Below, one piece after another: positions 27,768-37,077 of a DNA stretch of 64,000 nucleotides. The stretch is from Anaerocolumna cellulosilytica. Its GTDB lineage: Bacteria > Bacillota > Clostridia > Lachnospirales > Lachnospiraceae. The notes beneath the pieces are model-generated. The model did no database searches and was not told the origin of the DNA. It saw only the letters and a program-made list of their open reading frames with translations. The position numbers and the translations under genes were made by a program. The first letter of the stretch is position 1. Each line of letters starts with the position of its first letter. Location: NCBI RefSeq assembly GCF_014218335.1, contig NZ_AP023367.1, positions 2,047,501 through 2,111,500 of the forward strand, read 5' to 3'.

Positions 27768-30700
27768 GTTTCAGGATATAAACACTTTATCAAAAGGGGA
27801 TCAAGTAGAGTTACCCCCATTTGATATAAAAGAATTGTTTGAAAAAAGTGTGAAAAAATTTCCAGATAATACCGCTATAATAACTACAGCGGAAGTAAAG
27901 CAAAAAGATATGTTTAGAGGAAATGATATAAATTATAGGATAGAGGATATGCAAGGTTGTTTCCGCTTGCATATCTTTACATTAAGCAGGAAATTGAACT
28001 CACAATATACAGTATGGAGATCATCCGAGAATCATTGTTTGATTTTAAGTAATTCGGCATCTGATATACTTAAGAGAATGGACGGAAGTAAGAGTATTTG
28101 GGAAACTTACTTAGAACTTCAGGATGATTGTAGAGAATTAGTAATTGAATTCATACATATTGACAAACCGGTTTGTGTTGAACATCAATATAATGTAAGG
28201 TATGAATTGCAAGCATCAAAGTATGAGCATATTCATTGGTTAGTAAGCAAATTTTATCAGCTGGGATTTGTTGAAATTGTAAAGAAAAAAATGCATTTAC
28301 AATTAAAAAAACAAATAATTAATTGGAATCAAAATTTGAAAGGTTCTCCGAAAATGATTCTTAGTCAGAAGGAATGCTTGAAAACAGATATATTACTTCT
28401 GGGAGATAAACCGGGAACCGCTGCAGTGGGTTTATTATATTTGGCTTCCTATTTACAGAAAAATAATGTACAGGCCAGGTGTCTATTTGTTAACGAATGG
28501 TGGGAAAATAATAACTTTGAAGACGAATTGTATCAATTACTTGACGCATCACAGCCTAGTTATGTTGGGCTTAGTATGAAGTGGTTTCCGCATATTTATC
28601 GTGTATTACAAATGGCGAAACTTATCAAAAAGCATAATGAATCAATTAAAATTATTATAGGGGGAGATACGGCTTCTTATTTTGCAAAAGAATTTATTAA
28701 AGAGGAAGTAATTGACTATGTTGTGATAGGAGATGGGGAAGAGCCATTATATAAGATATGTCAAGGGTTTGATGATATACCAAATTGCATATATAAACGA
28801 AATAATGAAATAATAACGGGTGGAATTATGTTAGAACATAATTGCAGTGCGGAGTTGTTTCAAATTGATGAAATTGTATTAGATCCCCAAAACATAGTAT
28901 TTACTTCATTATATATACCAACTTCAAGGGGATGTACATATGATTGTATACAATGTGGTGGTACAAAAAAAATACAAAATGAAGTATATCAAAAAAACAA
29001 TTGTTCTTGTTTACGACCTTCTGAATTAGTAAGGAACGACATGATATGTACAATGCCATATACCACTGCTTATATGTTTAGTTTAAGTGGAGATGTTAAC
29101 GAAAACATTGATTATTTTAGAAAGGTATGGGAAGGCCTGGATTTAAGTGATACCTCATTAGCGTTGTTTGGTATTGCTTTGCCGGATGAAAACATATTAC
29201 GATTAGCTTGTGAAACCTTTAAATATGTTCGTTTGGGCATTGATATATGCAGTTTATCACAAAGGCAGCGAGAAAGTATAGCTGCACAAACAAATTGTAA
29301 ACCGCAGCCAACAGATGAAGAAATTATTTGTTTAATAAAAATATGTGAGGAATACCCTAATTGTGAGGTAGATATTCATACAATTGCTGGTATGCCTTAT
29401 TTAATTCCGAGTGATTTTGAAATGGGTAAAATATTTATAAAAAAACTGCTATCCTATAAATCATTTAAAAGTTTACAATGGGGGAAATTACATGCGCAGC
29501 CAGGCACTTCCTTAAGTCTTTCTGCGAGTAATTTTGATATGGATTCGACAGCTAAGACTTATTTGGATTTTTATTACTATAGTAAGCGTAATTATGAATC
29601 ACAAATATATCCTGAACAAGAAAATTATAATTATCCTTATGTTTATTACAAGGATAAGAAGCTAAACGAACAGATAATCCCCTATTTTATCCAATTAAGC
29701 CTGGATTTAGAACATACCATAACAAACAGGACGAAGTTAATATATGAAGAAATAGATTACGCAACTTTACATGAGGCTTCTGACAGAGTTGCAGCTTATT
29801 TAAGCTCAGTAGGAATCACTTCCGAAAACAATGTAATCCTCTTAATCAATCATCGTATTTTATTTGCAATTGGGTTATTAGCCTTAGTAAAATCAGGTAT
29901 TGCGTATATACCTCTTGATGAGCAATTTCACAAGGAAATGCTTCATAAGGTTAAAACAGAGGTAAGCTGTTCTGGAATTTTAAGTGATTGTACGTTAGAA
30001 GAGGGGAATTTAAGCATACCTATCAGTGACATAATAAATTTTGATATTGATATACCAATTATTAATAAAAATTATTATAATCATATTTTATATCGTATTT
30101 ATTCTTCCGGAACAACGAGCAATCTGAAAGTTATATCACTTAAGCAAAAAGGAATAATTAATTATACCTTATGGAGAAATGATAAGTACCGTTTAAAAGA
30201 GGACGATGTGATACTTCAGCTATTGTCAGAAGCATTTGATGGGTTTGGCTCTAATTTCTACTCCGCACTGTTATCTGGTGCAAAACTTTTAATGCCATCT
30301 AAAAAACATAATAAAGATTATATGCTAGTGCGTAATATGCTAATTGAACATAAAGTGACCAATATGAGTTTAGTTCCTATTATGTATGAATTAATGCTTG
30401 AAGTTTCGAAACAGCCATTTAAAAGTTTAAAATCTGTAGTTTTGGCTGGAGAAACAAGCTCACTTAATTGTATCAAACTAAGTAAGGAAATAAATCCCAA
30501 TACGATGTTGATAAGCGAATATGGACCTACAGAAAATAGTATTGCTTCGACAGCATACATCGGATTAGATGAAAAAACATTAAATTGCATTGGTAAACCA
30601 ATACAAAATGTAAATACATATATTATAACGAAGGATGAACATATAGCAGGTTTTGATGAAGAAGGTGAAATTTGCTTATCAGGTATTGGTTTATTGGATG

Positions 30701-31371
30701 GTTTTGAACTGGATTCGTGTGATTCTATTTATATGTATACGGATAGGAATGAACCGCTTTATCGAACAGGTGATTTAGGTATGTGGTGTAAGAATGGTAA
30801 TATAATATTTTTAGGTAGAAAAGACCGAAACATTAAATTGAGTGGAATAAAAATTCATTTAGATGATGTGGAAAGGGCTTTGCTAAGCAATGATGGAATT
30901 AAGGAAGCAGCAGTATTAGCAGCAAATGATAATATGATTGCATATGTTGTATTAAACCCAGATGGCAAACTTCATTACATTAAGCAAGGTTTAGAAACTC
31001 ATCTTGCTGCATACCAAATACCAAATCAATTTATTGTTTTAGATCAGCTTCCAAGATTGCCTGGAGGAAAAATAGATTACCAGCTACTAAAGAAAACATC
31101 AATAAATAGACAGGGAAATATGAATACGGAAATGACAGATACTGAAAAATGGATTTATTCACTTTGGGAACATCAACTTGGTAATAATCAATTTAATCAG
31201 TATGACAGTTTCTTTGATATTGGAGGTAATTCACTAATGATAATGAAAATTTATAATGAAATTAATAAAGATGAGGAAATTGTATCAGTTACAGATTTAT
31301 TTGAATATACCACGATTCAGAAATTAGGAGTTCATATTGATACTATTAAAAAAAATTCCTTCAGTTACTAA
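27757..31371 (+). CDS. Adenylation domain interrupted by PqqD-B12-radical SAM, plus PCP
   Basis: 1204 residues. Residues about 22-45 (KELFEKSVKKFPDNTAII) are a typical adenylation-domain N terminus, but the sequence then leaves the A domain. A PqqD-like stretch (about 60-140), a cobalamin-binding Rossmann domain (about 209-330) and a radical SAM core with Cys393-x3-Cys397-x2-Cys400 follow. The A domain resumes near residue 659 (TKLIYEEIDYATL) with YSSGTTSNLK, SEYGPTE, YRTGDLG and PGGKIDY. A PCP with Ser1159 (GGNSLMI) ends the protein. Asp235 is present (FDGFGS; hand-read code about DGSSVAEIAK), so an alpha-amino acid is expected. The fused radical SAM unit may modify the activated residue; this is inference. 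Confidence 0.88.
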   Translation: MENKFQDINTLSKGDQVELPPFDIKELFEKSVKKFPDNTAIITTAEVKQKDMFRGNDINYRIEDMQGCFRLHIFTLSRKLNSQYTVWRSSENHCLILSNSASDILKRMDGSKSIWETYLELQDDCRELVIEFIHIDKPVCVEHQYNVRYELQASKYEHIHWLVSKFYQLGFVEIVKKKMHLQLKKQIINWNQNLKGSPKMILSQKECLKTDILLLGDKPGTAAVGLLYLASYLQKNNVQARCLFVNEWWENNNFEDELYQLLDASQPSYVGLSMKWFPHIYRVLQMAKLIKKHNESIKIIIGGDTASYFAKEFIKEEVIDYVVIGDGEEPLYKICQGFDDIPNCIYKRNNEIITGGIMLEHNCSAELFQIDEIVLDPQNIVFTSLYIPTSRGCTYDCIQCGGTKKIQNEVYQKNNCSCLRPSELVRNDMICTMPYTTAYMFSLSGDVNENIDYFRKVWEGLDLSDTSLALFGIALPDENILRLACETFKYVRLGIDICSLSQRQRESIAAQTNCKPQPTDEEIICLIKICEEYPNCEVDIHTIAGMPYLIPSDFEMGKIFIKKLLSYKSFKSLQWGKLHAQPGTSLSLSASNFDMDSTAKTYLDFYYYSKRNYESQIYPEQENYNYPYVYYKDKKLNEQIIPYFIQLSLDLEHTITNRTKLIYEEIDYATLHEASDRVAAYLSSVGITSENNVILLINHRILFAIGLLALVKSGIAYIPLDEQFHKEMLHKVKTEVSCSGILSDCTLEEGNLSIPISDIINFDIDIPIINKNYYNHILYRIYSSGTTSNLKVISLKQKGIINYTLWRNDKYRLKEDDVILQLLSEAFDGFGSNFYSALLSGAKLLMPSKKHNKDYMLVRNMLIEHKVTNMSLVPIMYELMLEVSKQPFKSLKSVVLAGETSSLNCIKLSKEINPNTMLISEYGPTENSIASTAYIGLDEKTLNCIGKPIQNVNTYIITKDEHIAGFDEEGEICLSGIGLLDGFELDSCDSIYMYTDRNEPLYRTGDLGMWCKNGNIIFLGRKDRNIKLSGIKIHLDDVERALLSNDGIKEAAVLAANDNMIAYVVLNPDGKLHYIKQGLETHLAAYQIPNQFIVLDQLPRLPGGKIDYQLLKKTSINRQGNMNTEMTDTEKWIYSLWEHQLGNNQFNQYDSFFDIGGNSLMIMKIYNEINKDEEIVSVTDLFEYTTIQKLGVHIDTIKKNSFSY

Positions 31372-31513
31372 TGATGAATGAATTCCTTCATTTGGGTAGA
31401 GCTAACTAACTATTATTTTAATAATCCCAATAAATAGAACGATTGCTTGTTTTATATAATAATTACATAATTTAATATTATTGTAAGCTTTAAAATATTT
31501 GGAGGTAAAGAAT

Positions 31514-31549
31514 TTGACTTTACGGTCTCTGAATATATTCGAATTGTGA
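31514..31549 (+). CDS. 11-codon mini-ORF before BtrH-like copy 3
   Basis: TTG 31514 to TGA 31547-31549 encodes MTLRSLNIFEL. GGAGGT lies 7 bases upstream and the stop overlaps the AAAGGAGG of the next gene, the geometry of translational coupling. No function is recognised. It may be chance, but the ribosome-binding site is good. Confidence 0.3.
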   Translation: MTLRSLNIFEL

Positions 31550-31561
31550 AAGGAGGTGTTA

Positions 31562-31582
31562 ATCTACTGTTTTTTAGTAGAT
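31562..31582 (+). promoter_or_regulatory. Hairpin between Shine-Dalgarno and start codon
   Basis: ATCTACT (31562-31568) pairs perfectly with AGTAGAT (31576-31582) around a 7-nt T-rich loop. It lies between AGGAGG (31551-31556) and ATG 31589. Folding would leave about 11 unpaired bases between Shine-Dalgarno and ATG, making initiation structure-dependent. Confidence 0.4.
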
Positions 31583-31588
31583 AGCCTT

Positions 31589-32518
31589 ATGAAAAGTAAA
31601 TTTATACCATTTAATGATTTTTGGATTAATTGTGTTTCAACGATAACTTATTCAGTACTTTTATCTAGTAAGCAGGTTGATAAATCAATTGTATATAATA
31701 ATAATTATGTATACGATATTGTCACAGATAATATGGAGTCTTCAAATACTTTTAATTCCATTGTTGTTCAGATGAAACATGAGGAAATGAATGCACGAAT
31801 ATTTACGAATGGGTCTATTATTGAATGGACAGATGAATACAGTCTTATAAATACCCTAATATCAAATTTAGATTTAGGAAAGGTAGTTACACCTGGGGTT
31901 GATCTTTATTATTGTATTGATGAAAATATGTATAGAAATAAATTTCACAAAGAACGCTTAGCTTTGTTGAATGGATATGATAAGGAAAAAGAAATATTCT
32001 ATGTTTTTGAAATGGGAAAGTCTGGTTATAGCGAGCATATAGTACCTTATCATGAATTAACTTTAGCTGCATCAAAGTATACTCGTGATTCATTCATAAG
32101 TGACATAGGTGATAATTTAGATGAATTCATGTATCAGTACAGCGATATCCTGCAAAATGCAAATGAAATAATTGCCTCTATGAATCTGGCGATAAATCAA
32201 TTGGACTTAATATGGAATATTGATGCTCTAAATGAATTTGAATTAAATTACTTTGGGAACATTGTTCAAACATATATTTTCAGTATGCAAAACAGGCAAA
32301 AAGCCAATCGATTATTATTTCAAAATGTATTTGCTAATGATGTAAAAAGTGAAGAAAAATTTGTCTTACTTGAAAAAGAGTATGAGAATATGAAGAATTT
32401 AATTATTAGAGATGTCTTTTATAATAAAAAAATAAAAGAAAAGATATTTCAACATAAGGAAAGACTAAAAAGACTATTGCTTGAAGAAAAGTACATATGG
32501 GAATCTAAGTTATCTTAA
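31589..32518 (+). CDS. BtrH-like cysteine-peptidase-fold protein (copy 3)
   Basis: 309 residues from ATG 31589; an in-frame GTG at 31556 overlaps its own Shine-Dalgarno and is unlikely. With this start, Cys15 (FWINCVST) aligns with Cys14 and Cys16 of the other two copies. VDLYYCID and LLNGYDKEKEIFYVFE match the BtrH-type core best of the three. The catalytic His position is Arg123 by my alignment, with a His three residues earlier (His120), so it may be inactive or use a shifted residue. It is the last gene of the cluster and is followed by a terminator. Confidence 0.55.
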   Translation: MKSKFIPFNDFWINCVSTITYSVLLSSKQVDKSIVYNNNYVYDIVTDNMESSNTFNSIVVQMKHEEMNARIFTNGSIIEWTDEYSLINTLISNLDLGKVVTPGVDLYYCIDENMYRNKFHKERLALLNGYDKEKEIFYVFEMGKSGYSEHIVPYHELTLAASKYTRDSFISDIGDNLDEFMYQYSDILQNANEIIASMNLAINQLDLIWNIDALNEFELNYFGNIVQTYIFSMQNRQKANRLLFQNVFANDVKSEEKFVLLEKEYENMKNLIIRDVFYNKKIKEKIFQHKERLKRLLLEEKYIWESKLS

Positions 32519-32561
32519 CTTATAAGACAAAAGGATATATAGTTAACTATAGTTAGAGTAT

Positions 32562-32603
32562 AATGCTCCAATTCATATTTTTGCAAATGTGAGTTGGAGC
32601 ATT
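32562..32603 (+). terminator. Terminator at the end of the biosynthetic cluster
   Basis: AATGCTCCAA (32562-32571) pairs with TTGGAGCATT (32594-32603), with further weak pairing inward, then a T-rich tail. It lies 44 bases after the last BtrH-like gene and marks the cluster's right end. Confidence 0.65.
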
Positions 32604-32722
32604 TGTTTGCATACGACCATTTTTTTAATGTATTACAATACTTTTTGTTAGAATTGCAAGTGTTTAGTTATCTGTATTTAATTTCCATTATTAAATAAAT
32701 TATAAAAGGAGTTGATAACTTT

Positions 32723-34042
32723 TTGAATTCAGAAGATTTTGTTAAATTTACGGTTCAGATAATTATGATGCTTTCCATTAGTCTTATTTTAGGCCAAATA
32801 ATGCGCCGTTTCAAACAACCAACAATTCTAGGTGAATTAATGGGAGGAATTATACTTGGTGTAACAGTTTTTGGATTTATCTTTCCTAACGCCTATAGTT
32901 GGTTATTCCAATCTTCGGAAAATATAGTTATAGTAAGGGATAATTTTATCAAGATGGGGATGTTATTCTTCATGTTTACTGTCGGATTAGAGATAAATAT
33001 ATCTGACTTGCGTGATAGTGGAAAAAGTGCCTTGATAATAGGTCTTGTGGGCACGTTATTACCGATAGCTGCTGGTGTCGGATTGGTTTACCTGATTCCA
33101 AAAGATTTTTGGGGACCAGTAGTTCAGAAGCATTTTTTTATTTTTGCATTGTTCATTGGTATTAATTTGGCTAATTCTGCCAATCCGGTTATTGCGCGGA
33201 TATTAATGGATATTGGTTATATAAAAGATAAGATTGGAACCATTATTATGGCTGCCACAGTCGTGGATGATATAATCAACTGGTTTTTATTTGCATTGAT
33301 TCTGAATGCCATTACTTTGGAGCAATCTACAATTAGTTCTAATTTTAATATGACAATAACAATAATTATAACAATTGCTTTTTTTGTTGTAATATTAATA
33401 GGAAAGAAATTTATCCATAAGTCTCTTGATTGGGTACGTAAACGGGTTGTTTGGCCAAATGGTTTTATCGCTGTTACTGCCTGTGTCATTCTTGTGTCCA
33501 GCAGTCTGACCGAATTTATTGGCATCCATGCCTTTCTAGGAGCTTTTTTAGTTGGGATAGCGGTTGCTGGTAGTAGCGAGGAAGCTCATAAAGCCTTTCA
33601 AGTAATTAAACGTTTTTCTCATGGCTTCTTTGCACCTATTTACTTTGTCTCAATTGGAATGGCAACAAATTTTGCAGCCAACTTCGACTTCGTATTAGTG
33701 ATTACCTTAATTGTAATCGCTTCTATTACTAAATTTGGTTCAGTATTGATTGGTGCTCGTCTTTCTGGATTGAAAATTAATCGTCAGGTCATAGCCATTG
33801 CTTCTGGATTGAATGCACGTGGCGCTACCGGTGTTATATTAGCCGGAGTAGGATTAGAAAACAGTTTGATTGATGACAGAGTTTTTGTTGCCATTTTCAT
33901 CATGGCATTAGCGACTTCATTTATGTCAGGTTCTATGATGAATTTCTTTTTAACCGGAAACATTCGAGTGAAAGAGGATGCCCAGGGCATGAACCATGGA
34001 CAAAACAACAAAAAAATCAAACCCGACCGGGAACTTTTTTAA
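32723..34042 (+). CDS. CPA2-family cation:proton antiporter
   Basis: 439 residues from TTG 32723 (AAAAGGAG upstream). About 12 hydrophobic segments and the sequences FKQPTILGELMGGIILG, FMFTVGLEIN and ATVVDDIINW are typical of KefB/NapA-like antiporters, where the Asp pair in VVDDI carries ions. The regulatory RCK/TrkA-N domain of KefB is absent; the protein ends after a short charged tail. It should exchange Na+ or K+ for protons across the membrane. It follows the cluster terminator, so it is probably an independent gene rather than the product exporter. Confidence 0.88.
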   Translation: MNSEDFVKFTVQIIMMLSISLILGQIMRRFKQPTILGELMGGIILGVTVFGFIFPNAYSWLFQSSENIVIVRDNFIKMGMLFFMFTVGLEINISDLRDSGKSALIIGLVGTLLPIAAGVGLVYLIPKDFWGPVVQKHFFIFALFIGINLANSANPVIARILMDIGYIKDKIGTIIMAATVVDDIINWFLFALILNAITLEQSTISSNFNMTITIIITIAFFVVILIGKKFIHKSLDWVRKRVVWPNGFIAVTACVILVSSSLTEFIGIHAFLGAFLVGIAVAGSSEEAHKAFQVIKRFSHGFFAPIYFVSIGMATNFAANFDFVLVITLIVIASITKFGSVLIGARLSGLKINRQVIAIASGLNARGATGVILAGVGLENSLIDDRVFVAIFIMALATSFMSGSMMNFFLTGNIRVKEDAQGMNHGQNNKKIKPDRELF

Positions 34043-34048
34043 AGATAC

Positions 34049-34615
34049 TTAATATACTGCATCATCCAGTTTATCATAGACTGAAACAATGATTGTGCTG
34101 ATAGTTCTGTTGCCATTACCAACCTTAAGGGAAATACTAACATGGTGCTGCCGATACAAAACAAAATCCACATCATTATCTGAAATAGTTTCTTGCAAGG
34201 TAAACCCCTTGTCTTCCAAGAGCAGTGCTGCTTCATTGAGGTTTTGCCCTTCAGTAATGCCATAAATATGATATGGTACCTGTGTTATGCTGATTTTTGA
34301 AAGTCGGTAGTCGTTACTATCATAGGGATAATTAAAATAAATCCCTTCAACGCCATCTTTTGCGTCTTCTGCAAATTTAGGAAGAATATCAGAAGTTCCT
34401 TGGGACGGCTGGTTTTCCTTGTTATTTGATAATTTAAGCAGCTCTAATCCGCCAAAATCACTGTTTTGATTGATATCTGTTACAAGTTCCAAGGTTGCTT
34501 GGTATTCTTTTTCAGATTTAGTCTTATTGCTATCTGCGATAAAACGGTATCCCAGCAAACATGTAACAATAATGACTGCGGTGAATAGGGCAATTAAAAA
34601 ATATGGTTTCTTCAT
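34049..34615 (-). CDS. Membrane-anchored hypothetical protein
   Basis: 188 residues starting MKKPYFLIALFTAVIIVTCL, a single N-terminal membrane anchor without a lipobox Cys at the usual place. The rest (about 25-188) is polar and probably extracytoplasmic, with no motif I recognise. The gene is convergent with the antiporter, 6 bases apart, with no obvious terminator in the gap. Start ATG 34615 has GGAG upstream on the minus strand. Confidence 0.65.
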   Translation of the reverse strand: MKKPYFLIALFTAVIIVTCLLGYRFIADSNKTKSEKEYQATLELVTDINQNSDFGGLELLKLSNNKENQPSQGTSDILPKFAEDAKDGVEGIYFNYPYDSNDYRLSKISITQVPYHIYGITEGQNLNEAALLLEDKGFTLQETISDNDVDFVLYRQHHVSISLKVGNGNRTISTIIVSVYDKLDDAVY

Positions 34616-35038
34616 ATGTTCTCCTTAATTGGGAGGTCTGAATACTGCTAAAATTGAACGGGCATCACGTTCTATTCTTGCCGATAATATGTCAAGGGAT
34701 ATTTGTTATTGCATTCAGCGGTATGGTATAGCAATATAGTATAGGTAAATTATAGAATATATAAGTAATATTATCAATAAATCATATGAAAATTTTAATT
34801 ATATTTGCATTAACCAGTGCTATCAAGGAAAAGAGAAGGAGTTCGAAATCTTATGGGCAAGGTATATAGTGCCGCGTTTGCTAAAACAATTGAATAATAA
34901 ATGGAACTCCAAAAATCAATCAAAGATTCTTGGAGCTCCATCTGCTTTATTATACGTACACAATCCTATTTAAGCGTTCTTATATGTTCTTTTAGTTAAT
35001 TTCCTCTATAGGTTGTAAGAGAAGACATTACCCGGGGT
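34616..35038. other. 423-base noncoding interval
   Basis: AT-rich gap between two minus-strand genes. It holds the GH5 terminator (34901-34941) and, on the + strand, a 14-codon ORF at 34853-34897 with a possible AAGGAG. I could not support that ORF as a gene. No RNA gene or repeat was recognised. Confidence 0.5.
34901..34941 (-). terminator. Terminator downstream of the GH5 gene
   Basis: ATGGAACTCCAA (34901-34912) pairs with TTGGAGCTCCAT (34930-34941), with one mismatch. On the minus strand it is followed by TTATTATT. It lies about 100 bases beyond the endoglucanase stop. Confidence 0.6.
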
Positions 35039-36715
35039 TTATTTTGTAAATTTTATATTATCTAAAGATAGGTTGTCTGAACTTGAACCAATAAATAATA
35101 TCATATTTCTTACGATACTATCAGTAGAGTCCGCAGCTATCGCTTTGAAGTTAGGACTATCATCAACGGAAATGGTCAACGTTGCCTTATAGGTACCATC
35201 TGATTGCGCTACGAAGTTATTTTTAAAGACACGCACCGCTCTTGTTGGATTTGCCCATCCGCAACTGTTGCTTTGTGGAATAGCTGCGATTGATACATTG
35301 GTTGGTGACGGAGAGATAACATCCATTGTAAGTTTTGTAAATCCATATACATTAATAGAGTGACCCCAGACATCAGCTGAAAGACGGGCATTTGCCCAGA
35401 AGTTACCTTCTGATAAATCATTGCTGCCATGGGTATTAAGACCAGAAAGTTCTAATGCATTGTTGGCATTTTGTATCATTATCGAAGTGATTGGACTATC
35501 TGCATTAATACCAAAACCTTGTGTAGTCCCGTCATTAAAATCCCAGAAGCCAGAAGAAAAATCTAATGGCGGTTGTGGCTTGTTTGGTTCTGGTTCATCT
35601 GGAGTGGCATAATAAACACCTTTAATACGGGCACGTACATATTGTCCTGACTTGGTTAATTCAGCGTCTGTCCATACTTTATCATAACCTGGGTCAAGAT
35701 TTGTAGTACTATTTAATGCAGATGCCACTTCGTTCTTGTTACAGAGTGAAAAATTACACCAGCTAATGTTATTTGCATTAAGAAACTCTAACCATGCATC
35801 CGCTTTTTCAAGGTATGGTCCAGTAGTACCCGTTGCCAGACTGGTTCCCCATTCTGTAGCAAATACAGCAACACCATGTTCAAGTGCATATTTTACATTA
35901 CTCATTGCATTATTTCTATCTGTCTCTACATCTGATACGGGATTGGTGCCACTATAAAAATGAACAGAGTACATTGTATTATTGTCGTCAATTGGATTAT
36001 CTGCTGCCAAATCAGGTCTTTGACTCCAGAAGGGATTGCCAACAATGATGAGATTTTCATTTCCTTTGTTTCTTAATAGTTCTACGATAGGGGTTGCATA
36101 AGCTTTTACCTGTGCCCATCCGGCAGCATCATTTGATACGCCTCCACTTCCATCATTTGGTTCATTGCATAATTCATAAATTAGGTTTTTATTATTTGGA
36201 TATAAATCAGAAATCTCATTAAAGAAGCTTTGTGCTCCTGAATAGATATTGTCATTTGGATTACCTGGATTAATCATATGCCAATCTACAATCACATACA
36301 TATTATTGGCAATTGCATAGTCTATGCCCTTTATAACTTCCTGTTTAACGGATGGATTGGTTGCATACCCATCTTCACCTATATACATAGCAAGGCGGAT
36401 TACATTTGCCTCCCAGTCATTCGAAAGGGCTGAAAAAGCATTCGTATTAACAACCTTAGGAAACCACTGTAATCCATGGGTACTCATACCCCTTAATTGA
36501 ATTGGATTTCCATCTTCACCGCATAGTGTCATTGTGCCGTTTTTAGCAAGTATCTGTAATTTACCTCCGACAGAAGGTTTTTTCACATCAGAATTACCAA
36601 TTAGGTGAGAATAATCTGATGAAGTTGCTGTAACGGTTGCGTTCGGTATGATAGTTATTACCATAGCAATTATTACTGCAAGAGTAATCAATGTTCTTTT
36701 TGCATTTTTAGTCAT
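35039..36715 (-). CDS. Secreted GH5 (subfamily 2-like) endoglucanase with C-terminal CBM-like domain
   Basis: 558 residues. A signal peptide (about 1-32, ending near TVTAT) precedes a GH5 catalytic domain (about 50-370). [11 protein letters not shown] and [14 protein letters not shown] are typical of Cel5-like bacterial endoglucanases. The acid/base Glu185 is in ELCNEPND and the nucleophile Glu288 in FATEWGTS. After a Pro-rich linker ([10 protein letters not shown]), about 170 C-terminal residues look like a beta-sandwich carbohydrate-binding domain ([19 protein letters not shown]). It should cut beta-1,4-glucans outside the cell. The upstream palindrome at 36807-36837 may control it. Confidence 0.93.
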   Translation of the reverse strand: MTKNAKRTLITLAVIIAMVITIIPNATVTATSSDYSHLIGNSDVKKPSVGGKLQILAKNGTMTLCGEDGNPIQLRGMSTHGLQWFPKVVNTNAFSALSNDWEANVIRLAMYIGEDGYATNPSVKQEVIKGIDYAIANNMYVIVDWHMINPGNPNDNIYSGAQSFFNEISDLYPNNKNLIYELCNEPNDGSGGVSNDAAGWAQVKAYATPIVELLRNKGNENLIIVGNPFWSQRPDLAADNPIDDNNTMYSVHFYSGTNPVSDVETDRNNAMSNVKYALEHGVAVFATEWGTSLATGTTGPYLEKADAWLEFLNANNISWCNFSLCNKNEVASALNSTTNLDPGYDKVWTDAELTKSGQYVRARIKGVYYATPDEPEPNKPQPPLDFSSGFWDFNDGTTQGFGINADSPITSIMIQNANNALELSGLNTHGSNDLSEGNFWANARLSADVWGHSINVYGFTKLTMDVISPSPTNVSIAAIPQSNSCGWANPTRAVRVFKNNFVAQSDGTYKATLTISVDDSPNFKAIAADSTDSIVRNMILFIGSSSDNLSLDNIKFTK

Positions 36716-36806
36716 GACATTCTCCTTTTCTGTACATTACTCATTTGTTGACTGGTACCAAATTCCATTTATTACTAATACGCCATAATGTTACTGCTAA
36801 ACTATT

Positions 36807-36837
36807 TTTTCGTAAAGTAAAAATTTGTTTACGAAAA
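36807..36837. promoter_or_regulatory. 10-bp-arm palindrome upstream of GH5: candidate operator
   Basis: TTTTCGTAAA (36807-36816) and TTTACGAAAA (36828-36837) are perfect inverted repeats with an 11-base spacer, about 90 bases before the GH5 start codon. No T-run follows, so an operator is more likely than a terminator. Confidence 0.45.
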
Positions 36838-36982
36838 TGTGAAAAGTTTAACAAAAAGTGATATGGATTTTTAAACCATTCGAAATTAGTTAAAATGAAA
36901 CAGAAAAATATTTACAAAATTAGGACTTATTTTCGACAGTATGTTATTAAATTTATAGCCTATTCTGACCGTACTAGAGTAA

Positions 36983-37028
36983 AAAGAAAGTCTAATCGAA
37001 ATTGTAATATCTCGATTAGACTTTCTTT
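36983..37028 (-). terminator. Strong terminator downstream of ohyA
   Basis: AAAGAAAGTCTAATCGA (36983-36999) and TCGATTAGACTTTCTTT (37012-37028) form a perfect 17-bp stem. It lies 50 bases beyond the oleate hydratase stop on the minus strand and may work in both directions. Confidence 0.75.
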
Positions 37029-37077
37029 CTTGGGGCGTTGAAGTTTTATAAATACATTTCTGCTTGCAAAACGATTG

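Larger units (their letters stand above)
36716..37077. other. 362-base interval upstream of GH5
   Basis: AT-rich gap holding the GH5 upstream region with a long palindrome, and the ohyA terminator. No coding frame or RNA gene was seen. Confidence 0.55.

Noticed and set aside
32723-34042. Antiporter as the cluster's product exporter
   Set aside because: A terminator separates it from the cluster and CPA2 proteins carry cations; no evidence links it to the product.
34853-34897. 14-codon ORF (MGKVYSAAFAKTIE) with a possible AAGGAG
   Set aside because: Spacing is long, the peptide is unrecognised, and it lies in an otherwise empty gap; chance is likely.
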